From: an uncultured Propionivibrio sp.
GTDB taxonomy: Bacteria > Pseudomonadota > Gammaproteobacteria > Burkholderiales > Rhodocyclaceae
NCBI GenBank assembly: GCA_937923255.1
Contig: CALAIL010000078.1
Coordinates: forward strand, 1 to 23,758
Direction: 5' to 3'
DNA length: 23,758 nucleotides
In this document: in pieces, positions 16,138-23,758 of the stretch
Numbering within the stretch: position 1 is the first letter of the stretch
How the letters are laid out: the number at the start of each line of letters is the position of its first letter
Made by a program: the position numbers and the translations under genes
Notes under the pieces: generated by a model
Told to the model about the DNA's origin: nothing
The model's database searches: none
The model's input: only the letters and a program-made list of their open reading frames with translations

Positions 16138-16207
16138 CGGGGGCGGGCGTGCAGAAAATCCGGGTGAATCCACAGGGAATCACGGGGAATGAGAGGATAA
16201 AGCGGCG

Positions 16208-19200
16208 ATGAATCCCTCGCGCCAGTTCATCCTGCGGCCGGTGGCGACATCGCTGTTGATGTTTGCCATTTTGCTTGCCGGTTTGCTGGCTTATCGTTTT
16301 TTGCCGGTGTCCGCCCTGCCGGAAGTCGACTATCCGACGATTCAGGTGACGACGCTGTATCCGGGCGCCAGCCCCGATGTGACGACTTCGTCGATTACCG
16401 CGCCGCTTGAACGCCAGTTCGGCCAGATGCCCGGCCTCAAGCAGATGGCGTCGACGAGTTCCAGTGGCGCCTCGGTCATTACGCTGCAATTCACGCTCGA
16501 TGTTAGCCTTGACGTGGCCGAACAGCAGGTGCAGGCGGCGATCAACACAGCCAATACCTTTCTGCCGACGGACTTGCCGATGCCGCCGATCTACAGCAAG
16601 GTCAATCCGGCCGATACGCCGATCATGACGCTGGCGATTACCTCGGACGTTTTGCCTTTGCCGAAGGTCGCGGATTTCGTCGATACGCGGCTGGCGCAGA
16701 AACTGTCCCAGCTACCAGGCATCGGCCTCGTCAGCACGGCTGGCGGCCAGCGCCCTGCCGTGCGCATCCAGGCTAATCCCAAGGCGCTGGCGGCGAAGAA
16801 GCTCAATCTCGACGATCTGCGCACGGCCATCGCCAACGCCAACGTCAACTCGGCCAAGGGCAGTTTCGACGGGCCGGCGCGCGCTTCGACGCTCGATGCC
16901 AACGACCAGTTGCGCTCGGCGGCGGAATATCGGCAGCTGGTGATCGCCTGGCGCGACGGCGCGCCGATCCGGCTGGCCGATGTCGCCGACGTCGCCGACG
17001 GGGCGGAAAACGATCGCCTGGCGGCGTGGGCGGCCGTGAAGGGCGTGCAGAAACCGGCGATCATCCTCAACATCCAGCGCCAGCCGGGCGCCAACGTCAT
17101 CGAAACCGTCGACCGCATCAAGCGCCTGTTGCCGCAATTACAGGCAACGTTGCCGTCCTCGCTCGACGTGCACATTCTGACCGACCGGACGACGACGATC
17201 CGCGCTTCGATTGACGACGTCCGTTTCGAACTGATGCTGGCGATTGCGCTCGTCGTCATGGTCATCTTCGTTTTTCTACGCAACGCGCCGGCGACGATCA
17301 TCCCCAGCGTCGCGGTGCCGCTGTCGCTGGTCGGCACCTTTGGCGTCATGTACCTGGCCGGTTTTTCGGTCAATAACCTGACGCTGATGTCGCTGACGAT
17401 CGCCACCGGCTTCGTCGTCGACGACGCGATCGTCATGATCGAGAATATCGCGCGCTATGTCGAGCGGGGCGAGTCACCGATGCAGGCGGCGCTCAAGGGC
17501 AGTGAGCAGATTGGCTTTACCATTATCTCGCTGACGCTCTCGCTCATTGCCGTGCTGATTCCACTGCTCTTCATGAGCGAAGTCATCGGCCGGCTGTTTC
17601 GTGAGTTTGCCGTCACGCTGGCCGTGGCGATCCTGATTTCGGCCATCGTTTCGCTGACGTTGACGCCGATGATGTGCGCGCGCCTGCTGCGCGATGCGCC
17701 GGAAGTCGAAGAAAATGGGCTGTTTCGTAGAATCGAGGTATTTTTCGACGCCGTCATCGCCCGTTACGACAAGCTACTGGTTTGGGCGCTCGAGCATCAA
17801 GGATTGGTATTGCTCACAGCTTTCGTCACGCTGGCCTTGACCGTGTTGCTCTATGTCGTCATTCCCAAGGGTTTCTTCCCGGTGCAGGATACGGGCGTCA
17901 TCCAAGGCATCAGCGAAGCGCCGCAGTCGATTTCGTTCTCCGCCATGGCCGCGCGGCAACAGGCGGTGGTCGATACGCTGATCGGCGATCCGGCGATTGA
18001 GAGCATTTCTTCGTTCATCGGCGTCGATGGCGCCAATGCCACGCTCAACAACGGCCGCCTGCTCATCAACTTGAAGCCGAAAGGCGAGCGTGACGGCGAT
18101 GTGAGCGCCATCATCCGCCGCCTGCAGGCGCGCCTGGAAAAGACCGCGGAACATGCACAGGCGGGTATATCCCTGTTTATGCAGCCGGTCCAGGATCTGA
18201 CCATCGAAAACCGCGTCAGCCGCACGCAGTACCAGTTTAGTCTTGAGGATGCTGATGCCGAAGAGCTGGCGGCATGGACGCCGAAATTATTAGCGCGCTT
18301 GCGCCAATTGCCTGAGTTGGCCGATGTCGCCAGCGACTTGCAGGCACAAGGCTTGCAGGCGTACATCGACATCGACCGGGCAAGCGCCAGCCGGCTCGGC
18401 ATCAGTGTCGCCGCCATCGACAGCGCGCTGTACAGCGCCTTCGGACAGCGGCTGGTGTCGACGATCTTCACGCAATCGAGCCTCTATCGCGTCGTGCTCG
18501 AAGTCAAGCCTGAATTCAAGTTGAATCCAGCGTCTCTCAACGAAATTTATCTGATCTCGACGGCGGGCGGCTCTCCCGTTTCCGTGCCGCTTTCGGCCAT
18601 CGCCAGTATTTCGGAGCGCAAGATGCCGCTGGCGATCAGCCGCGTCGGCCAGTTTCCGGCGGCGACGATTTCCTTCAATCTCGCGCCCGGTGTCTCGCTG
18701 GGCGAGGCGGTTCAGGCGATTCAGACAGCGGAACGCGAACTTGGCCTGCCCGCCAGCGTTCAGACCAGCTTCCAAGGCGCAGCGCTTGCCTTCCAGTCCT
18801 CACTCGACCATTCATTGCTGCTCATTCTGGCTGCCGTTGTCGTCATGTACATTGTGCTCGGCGTGCTCTATGAAAGCTACATCCATCCGGTGACGATCCT
18901 GTCGACGCTGCCTTCCGCCGGCGTTGGCGCGCTGCTGGCGCTGATGCTTTCCGGCACCGACATCGATATCGTCGCCATCATCGGCATTATTCTGCTGATC
19001 GGCATCGTCAAAAAGAATGCCATCATGATGATCGACTTTGCGCTGGAGGCGGAGCGCATGCATGGCAAGTCGCCGCGCGCGGCCATCCATGAGGCGTGCT
19101 TGCTACGTTTCCGCCCAATTTTGATGACGACGCTGGCCGCTTTGTTTGGTGCCTTGCCGCTGATGCTTGGCAACGGCGTCGGGTCCGAGCTGCGCCAGCC

Positions 19201-19345
19201 GCTGGGTTTGACGATGGTGGGCGGTTTGTTGCTCAGTCAGGTGCTGACGTTGTTTACGACGCCGGTGATTTATCTGGCCTTCGATCGGCTAGCGCGCGGC
19301 CTTGGGCGGCGGCTGCAAAGCCGCTTCGGGCCGGATGAAATGTAG
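16208..19345 (+). CDS. mdtB: RND multidrug efflux transporter subunit MdtB
   Basis: The 1045-residue inner-membrane transporter has the RND plan of twelve membrane helices and two large periplasmic loops. Visible landmarks are [11 protein letters not shown] (8-18), [20 protein letters not shown] (35-54), the TM4 proton-relay pair Asp405-Asp406 in [19 protein letters not shown], and the TM10-11 block [20 protein letters not shown]. Resemblance to E. coli MdtB (for example [12 protein letters not shown] and [13 protein letters not shown]) and its place before mdtC identify it. In E. coli MdtB and MdtC form a mixed trimer that exports bile salts, novobiocin and similar compounds. The ATG is preceded by GAGAGGATAAAG. 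No truncation or frameshift. Confidence 0.96.
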   Translation: MNPSRQFILRPVATSLLMFAILLAGLLAYRFLPVSALPEVDYPTIQVTTLYPGASPDVTTSSITAPLERQFGQMPGLKQMASTSSSGASVITLQFTLDVSLDVAEQQVQAAINTANTFLPTDLPMPPIYSKVNPADTPIMTLAITSDVLPLPKVADFVDTRLAQKLSQLPGIGLVSTAGGQRPAVRIQANPKALAAKKLNLDDLRTAIANANVNSAKGSFDGPARASTLDANDQLRSAAEYRQLVIAWRDGAPIRLADVADVADGAENDRLAAWAAVKGVQKPAIILNIQRQPGANVIETVDRIKRLLPQLQATLPSSLDVHILTDRTTTIRASIDDVRFELMLAIALVVMVIFVFLRNAPATIIPSVAVPLSLVGTFGVMYLAGFSVNNLTLMSLTIATGFVVDDAIVMIENIARYVERGESPMQAALKGSEQIGFTIISLTLSLIAVLIPLLFMSEVIGRLFREFAVTLAVAILISAIVSLTLTPMMCARLLRDAPEVEENGLFRRIEVFFDAVIARYDKLLVWALEHQGLVLLTAFVTLALTVLLYVVIPKGFFPVQDTGVIQGISEAPQSISFSAMAARQQAVVDTLIGDPAIESISSFIGVDGANATLNNGRLLINLKPKGERDGDVSAIIRRLQARLEKTAEHAQAGISLFMQPVQDLTIENRVSRTQYQFSLEDADAEELAAWTPKLLARLRQLPELADVASDLQAQGLQAYIDIDRASASRLGISVAAIDSALYSAFGQRLVSTIFTQSSLYRVVLEVKPEFKLNPASLNEIYLISTAGGSPVSVPLSAIASISERKMPLAISRVGQFPAATISFNLAPGVSLGEAVQAIQTAERELGLPASVQTSFQGAALAFQSSLDHSLLLILAAVVVMYIVLGVLYESYIHPVTILSTLPSAGVGALLALMLSGTDIDIVAIIGIILLIGIVKKNAIMMIDFALEAERMHGKSPRAAIHEACLLRFRPILMTTLAALFGALPLMLGNGVGSELRQPLGLTMVGGLLLSQVLTLFTTPVIYLAFDRLARGLGRRLQSRFGPDEM

Positions 19346-19378
19346 AACGGCGGCCGGCAAGGCATAGCGCGCAAAGGC

Positions 19379-22300
19379 ATGTTTATTTCCTCGACCTTCA
19401 TCCGGCGACCGGTGGCGACAACGCTGCTGACGGTCGGCATTGCCCTGTTCGGCATGCTGGCCTTTGGTCTTTTGCCGGTTTCTCCTTTGCCGCAGGTCGA
19501 TTTTCCAACGATTTCGGTATCGGCTTCCTTGCCCGGCGCCAGCCCGGAAACGATGGCGGCGACAGTGGCGACGCCGCTCGAACGAATGCTGGGCGCGATC
19601 GCCGGCGTCAATGAAATGACATCGAGCAGTTCGCTCGGCTCGACCCGCATTACGCTGCAATTCGATCTCGACCGCGACATCAATGGCGCGGCGCGCGATG
19701 TGCAGGCGGCGCTCAATTCAGCGCGCACGCTGTTGCCGAGCGGCATGCCGGGCAACCCGACCTATCGCAAGGTCAATCCGGCCGATGCTCCCATCTTGAT
19801 CATCGGCCTGACCTCGGCGTCGATGACGCGCGTCCAGATGTACGATGTGGCCTCGACCGTGCTGGCGCAGAAAATTGCGCAGGCGGATGGCGTTGGACAG
19901 GTTTCGGTCGGCGGCAGCTCGCTGCCGGCGGTGCGCGTGCAGCTCAACCCCGGCGCCCTGGCGCGCGCCGGAGTTGGCGTCGAAGAAGTCCGCGCGGCCA
20001 TCGTTACAACCAATGTCAACCGTCCGAAAGGTTCACTGGAAGATGGCGAACGGCATTGGCAGATCCTCGCCAGTGATCAGGCGAAGAAAGCCGCCGACTA
20101 CCTGCCGTTGATCGTTTCCTGGCGAAATGGCGCGGCGGTGCGCCTGTCCGATGTGGCGACGGTGCGCGATGCCGAGCAGGATCGCTACAACGTCGGACTG
20201 TTCGATGGCAAGCCGGCGGTGATGATGGTCGTTTTTCGCCAGCCGGGTGCCAATATCATCGAGACCGTCGATAGGATCAGGGCGCTGCTGCCAGGATTGC
20301 GCGCCTCGATTCCCGCCGCCATCGACCTTGATGTGGCCTATGACCGCACGCGCACTATCCGCGCCTCGCTGCGCGAGGTCGAGCAGACGCTCATATTTTC
20401 CGTCGCGCTGGTGATTGCCGTCGTTTTCATTTTTCTGCGCGACGGCCGGGCGGCGCTGGTTCCGATTGTCGCCGTACCGGTGTCCCTGGTGGGAACCTTT
20501 GGCTTCATGTACCTGGCTGGATTCAGCCTCAACAATCTTTCGCTGATGGCGCTGACGATTGCCACGGGCTTTGTCGTCGACGATGCCGTCGTCGTGCTGG
20601 AAAACATTTCCCGCCATGTCGAGCGCGGCATGGCGCCTTTTGCGGCGGCGCTGCAAGGGGCGCGGGAAGTCGGGTTCACAGTGCTGTCGATGAGCCTGTC
20701 GCTGATTGCCGTGTTCATCCCGATTCTGCTCATGGAGGGCCTTGTCGGGCGGCTGTTCCGGGAGTTTGCGCTGACGCTCTCGGCGGCGATCCTGATCTCG
20801 CTGCTCGTTTCGCTGACGACGACGCCGATGATGTGCGCCAGCCTGCTGCGTGCCCGCGCGGCGGAAAGTCAGCGGCAGAGCGAGGGCGCAATGCGGTCAA
20901 TCCAGAGGGCGCTCGGCCGCTGTTTTGATACCGTGCACGCGCATTACCAACGTTCGCTCGACTGGGCGCTGGCGCATGGCCCCTGGATGCTGCTGATCAT
21001 GGGCGTTACGGTGGCGCTCAACGGTTATCTGTACTATGCCGTGCCCAAGGGGTTTTTCCCGCAGCAGGATACCGGCATGATTTCCGGCGGTATTCGGGCC
21101 GATGAAAGCATGTCTTTCCAGGTCTTGTCTGCCAAGTTAAGTGAAATTATGGGAATTCTTCGTCAGGATCCCGCCATTGATCATGTCGTCGGCTTTTTCG
21201 GCAGCCGGGAGAATTTCGTCGCCATGTCGCTCAAGCCGCTTGCGGAGCGCGATGCTTCGGCAGCCCAGGTGATCGATCGCCTGCGCGGCAAGCTTGACCG
21301 CGTTCCGGGGGCACGTTTGTATTTGCGCGCTTCCCAGGATATTCGCATCGGCGGCCGCGGCTCCAGCGCGCAGTATCAATACACCTTGCAGGCTGACACG
21401 GTCGAGACGCTGCGGGCCTGGGAACCGCGCGTCAGGCAGGCGTTGAGCAGACTGAAGGAATTGACGGACGTCAATACCGATCAGCAGGACAATGGGGTGC
21501 AGACGTCGCTCGTTATCGATCGTGACGCGCTGGCGCGGCTGGGATTGAATCAGCGTGAGGTCAATGCCACGCTCAACGACCTGTTCGGCCAGCGGCAGAT
21601 ATCAACCATCTACCATCCGCTCAACCAGTATCGCGTGGTCATGGAGGCCATGCCAGAATACACGCAGGGTCCGGAAAATCTGAAGGACGTCTACTTCATC
21701 GGGACGAGGGAAGACGGCAAGTCAGCGCAGATCCCGCTGTCCGCCTTTGCGCGCTGGGAGACGACGCCCGTGCCGCTGTCGGTGCATCATCAGGGACAGT
21801 TCGCCGCGTCGACGATCTCCTTCAATTTGCCGCCCGGCGGGTCGCTGTCGCAGGCAACTGTCGCCATCGAGCAGGCCATGCGGCAGCTCGGCGCGCCGGC
21901 CTCGCTGGTCGGCAGTTTCCAGGGGTCGGCGAAAGTATTTCAGCGTTCGCTCGCCAATCAGCCGCTGCTCATTCTTGCGGCGCTGGTCGCCGTTTATATC
22001 GTCCTTGGCATACTTTACGAAAGCCTCGTCCATCCGCTGACGATCCTGTCGACGCTGCCTTCGGCCGGCGTCGGTGCATTGCTGGCGCTGCTCGCTTTCC
22101 GTACCGAATTCAGCGTCATTGCCTTGATTGGCGTCATCCTGCTGATCGGCATCGTCAAGAAAAACGGCATCATGATGATCGATTTCGCCATTCAGGCGGA
22201 GCGGCAGCGGGGGCTGGATTCCCGCGCGGCGATCCGCGAAGCCTGCCTGCTGCGTTTCCGGCCGATCATGATGACGACGATGGCCGCGCTCTTTGGCGCG

Positions 22301-22519
22301 CTGCCGCTAATGCTCGGGCGCGGCGACGGCGCCGAGATGCGCCAGCCGCTGGGCATTTCTATCGTCGGCGGCCTGTTGCTCAGCCAGTTGCTGACGCTGT
22401 ATACGACGCCGGTGGTTTACCTTTATCTCGACCGCTGGCGGCTCTGGCGCGAGCGCCGGCGCGCGGCGCGCGGCGCAGCAAAGCGCGTGAAAACGGCGCG
22501 GGGCGGCGATGCGCCCTGA
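19379..22519 (+). CDS. mdtC: RND multidrug efflux transporter subunit MdtC
   Basis: The 1046-residue partner of MdtB has the same RND architecture: [18 protein letters not shown] (8-25), [20 protein letters not shown] (35-54), Asp401-Asp402 in [21 protein letters not shown], and [29 protein letters not shown] and the [18 protein letters not shown] segment match MdtC and not MdtB. Both copies retain the TM4 aspartates, so neither subunit is visibly inactive, although in E. coli the two play unequal roles. It starts 33 bases after mdtB with a weak ribosome-binding site. The C-terminal tail is Arg/Ala-rich. The adjacent gene is an outer-membrane channel, not the mdtD of E. coli. Confidence 0.96.
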   Translation: MFISSTFIRRPVATTLLTVGIALFGMLAFGLLPVSPLPQVDFPTISVSASLPGASPETMAATVATPLERMLGAIAGVNEMTSSSSLGSTRITLQFDLDRDINGAARDVQAALNSARTLLPSGMPGNPTYRKVNPADAPILIIGLTSASMTRVQMYDVASTVLAQKIAQADGVGQVSVGGSSLPAVRVQLNPGALARAGVGVEEVRAAIVTTNVNRPKGSLEDGERHWQILASDQAKKAADYLPLIVSWRNGAAVRLSDVATVRDAEQDRYNVGLFDGKPAVMMVVFRQPGANIIETVDRIRALLPGLRASIPAAIDLDVAYDRTRTIRASLREVEQTLIFSVALVIAVVFIFLRDGRAALVPIVAVPVSLVGTFGFMYLAGFSLNNLSLMALTIATGFVVDDAVVVLENISRHVERGMAPFAAALQGAREVGFTVLSMSLSLIAVFIPILLMEGLVGRLFREFALTLSAAILISLLVSLTTTPMMCASLLRARAAESQRQSEGAMRSIQRALGRCFDTVHAHYQRSLDWALAHGPWMLLIMGVTVALNGYLYYAVPKGFFPQQDTGMISGGIRADESMSFQVLSAKLSEIMGILRQDPAIDHVVGFFGSRENFVAMSLKPLAERDASAAQVIDRLRGKLDRVPGARLYLRASQDIRIGGRGSSAQYQYTLQADTVETLRAWEPRVRQALSRLKELTDVNTDQQDNGVQTSLVIDRDALARLGLNQREVNATLNDLFGQRQISTIYHPLNQYRVVMEAMPEYTQGPENLKDVYFIGTREDGKSAQIPLSAFARWETTPVPLSVHHQGQFAASTISFNLPPGGSLSQATVAIEQAMRQLGAPASLVGSFQGSAKVFQRSLANQPLLILAALVAVYIVLGILYESLVHPLTILSTLPSAGVGALLALLAFRTEFSVIALIGVILLIGIVKKNGIMMIDFAIQAERQRGLDSRAAIREACLLRFRPIMMTTMAALFGALPLMLGRGDGAEMRQPLGISIVGGLLLSQLLTLYTTPVVYLYLDRWRLWRERRRAARGAAKRVKTARGGDAP

Positions 22520-22571
22520 ATGCCTGAATGCGCCGAGAGTGTACCCCGATGAACCTGCGGAATTTCTCACG

Positions 22572-23758
22572 ATGAAGAACGATGCCCTGATTCGCCGCTT
22601 TTCACCCGGCGCCTCGCTGTCCCTTGTTCTGGCGCTCGCCGGCTGTGCCGTCGGGCCGGACTACGTGCGTCCGGATATCGCCGTGCCCGCGCAGTACAAG
22701 GTGCTTGCGGATGCGCCGGAGGGATGGCCCGGCTGGAAGCCGGCGCAGCCGGCCGACGATATGCCGCGCGGCCGCTGGTGGGAACGCTTTGGCGACGCCC
22801 ACCTGAATGCGTTGGCCGAACAGGTGGACATTTCAAACCAGAACGTGCGCGCGGCGGAGGCACGCTTCCGGCAGGCACAAAGTGCGCTGGATCAGGCGCG
22901 GGCAGCGTGGTTCCCGGACATCGGCGGCAATGCCGCATCGACGCGCAGCCAGAGCGCTTCCTCCGGCAGCGGCGATGGCAGCAGCAGCGGAGGTGGCAGC
23001 GGGAGCAGCACTGGGGCAGCCGCCCGCGCGATCCGCACGACGCATCGCCTCTCGCTGTCTGTGAATTGGGAACTGGATGTCTGGGGGCGCATCCGGCGTA
23101 GCGTCGAGGCCGGCGAGGCCAAGCTTGCCGCCAGCGCCGCCGATCTGCGCACGGCCCGGCTCAGCGCCCAGTTGCTTCTGGTGCAGAGCTATCTGCACGC
23201 GCGCGTGGTCGATGCGCAGCGCAGCCTGCTCGAAAAAACCGTGGCCGCATACCAGCGCGCACTGGAAATTACGCGCAACCGCTTCGCGGCGGGCGTCGCC
23301 GGCCGGCTCGATGTCGCCCAGGCGGAAGCGCAGCTTAAATCGGTGCAGGCGCAGTTGGCCGACCTTGGCATTCAGCGTGCCCAGTACGAACACGCGATTG
23401 CCGTGCTGATCGGCAAAGCGCCGGCGGATTTTTCGCTGATGCCGCATGCCGTTGCGTCGCCTCCGGCGAGGTGGCCGGGCGGACTGCCCGCACTGCCGGA
23501 AATCCCGACCGGCCTGCCATCAGCGCTGATCGAACGCCGCCCCGACATTGCCGCCGCCGAACGGCGCGTTGCCGCCGCCAATGCCGAAATTGGCGTAGCG
23601 CAGGCGGCCTTCTTCCCGAGCGTGACATTGGGCGGCAGCGGCGGGTATCAGGGGCCGAGCCTGTCGAACCTGCTCACTCTGCCCAATCGCTTCTGGTCGC
23701 TCGGCCCGGCGCTGGCCATGAGCCTGTTCGATGCGGGGGCGCGTTCCGCCGCCAAGGC
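22572..23758 (+). CDS. RND efflux outer-membrane lipoprotein (NodT/OprM family), partial at window end
   Basis: The frame runs from the ATG at 22572 to the edge without a stop, giving 395 complete codons. A lipoprotein signal ends in the lipobox LALAGC (Cys25), followed by AVGPDYVRP, a hallmark of the family. Then come WWERFGDAHLNALAEQ (69-84), SVNWELDVWGRIRR (163-176), RFAAGVAGRLDVAQAEAQL and IERRPDIAAAERRVAAANAE. These belong to the trimeric TolC-like channel that completes the Mdt tripartite pump. Residues about 125-150 form a Ser/Gly-rich insertion where homologues usually have a short loop. About 80-100 residues are missing if the length is typical. The start is 52 bases after mdtC; an ATG at 22549 is out of frame and stops at once. 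Confidence 0.95.
   Translation, partial: MKNDALIRRFSPGASLSLVLALAGCAVGPDYVRPDIAVPAQYKVLADAPEGWPGWKPAQPADDMPRGRWWERFGDAHLNALAEQVDISNQNVRAAEARFRQAQSALDQARAAWFPDIGGNAASTRSQSASSGSGDGSSSGGGSGSSTGAAARAIRTTHRLSLSVNWELDVWGRIRRSVEAGEAKLAASAADLRTARLSAQLLLVQSYLHARVVDAQRSLLEKTVAAYQRALEITRNRFAAGVAGRLDVAQAEAQLKSVQAQLADLGIQRAQYEHAIAVLIGKAPADFSLMPHAVASPPARWPGGLPALPEIPTGLPSALIERRPDIAAAERRVAAANAEIGVAQAAFFPSVTLGGSGGYQGPSLSNLLTLPNRFWSLGPALAMSLFDAGARSAAK

Overview
The window is GC-rich chromosomal DNA from a Gram-negative bacterium, most likely a betaproteobacterium. Evidence: Tex, FabA/FabB, MdtABC and the TRAP/Pxp proteins all have proteobacterial forms, and a repeat near the left end resembles the Correia elements of Neisseria. 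I cannot name the genus. Twelve complete protein genes, one clearly foreign gene and one gene cut by the right edge account for most of the sequence. I see no rRNA, tRNA, CRISPR array or transposase.

Left end (1-3679): a GLOD5-like VOC protein and the transcription accessory protein Tex, both on the minus strand. Each is followed by a copy of the same composite repeat: a Correia-like core of about 108 bp and then four imperfectly palindromic units with a 40-bp period. Single 40-bp-type units also lie upstream of the VOC gene and upstream of dctP.

Middle (4092-11824), plus strand: a TRAP transporter (dctP-dctQ-dctM), a hairpin-rich 580-bp gap with a 20-bp-period palindrome array, a YcsI/DUF1445 protein (D-glutamate cyclase family), and pxpB-pxpC-pxpA (ATP-dependent 5-oxoprolinase). 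Together these look like a locus for importing and hydrolysing 5-oxoproline, perhaps fed also from D-glutamate. A YkuD L,D-transpeptidase gene with much lower GC and different codon use sits between the DUF1445 gene and pxpB, and looks recently acquired.

11825-12418 is a 594-bp gap between converging transcripts. It holds two strong intrinsic terminators and several hairpins, one with a CCTCC (anti-Shine-Dalgarno) loop, so it is a candidate small-RNA locus. Next, on the minus strand, comes the unsaturated fatty acid pair fabA-fabB with a probable internal fabB promoter.

Right end (14686-23758), plus strand: a complete MdtA-MdtB-MdtC RND efflux system, followed by its own NodT-type outer-membrane lipoprotein, which runs off the window.
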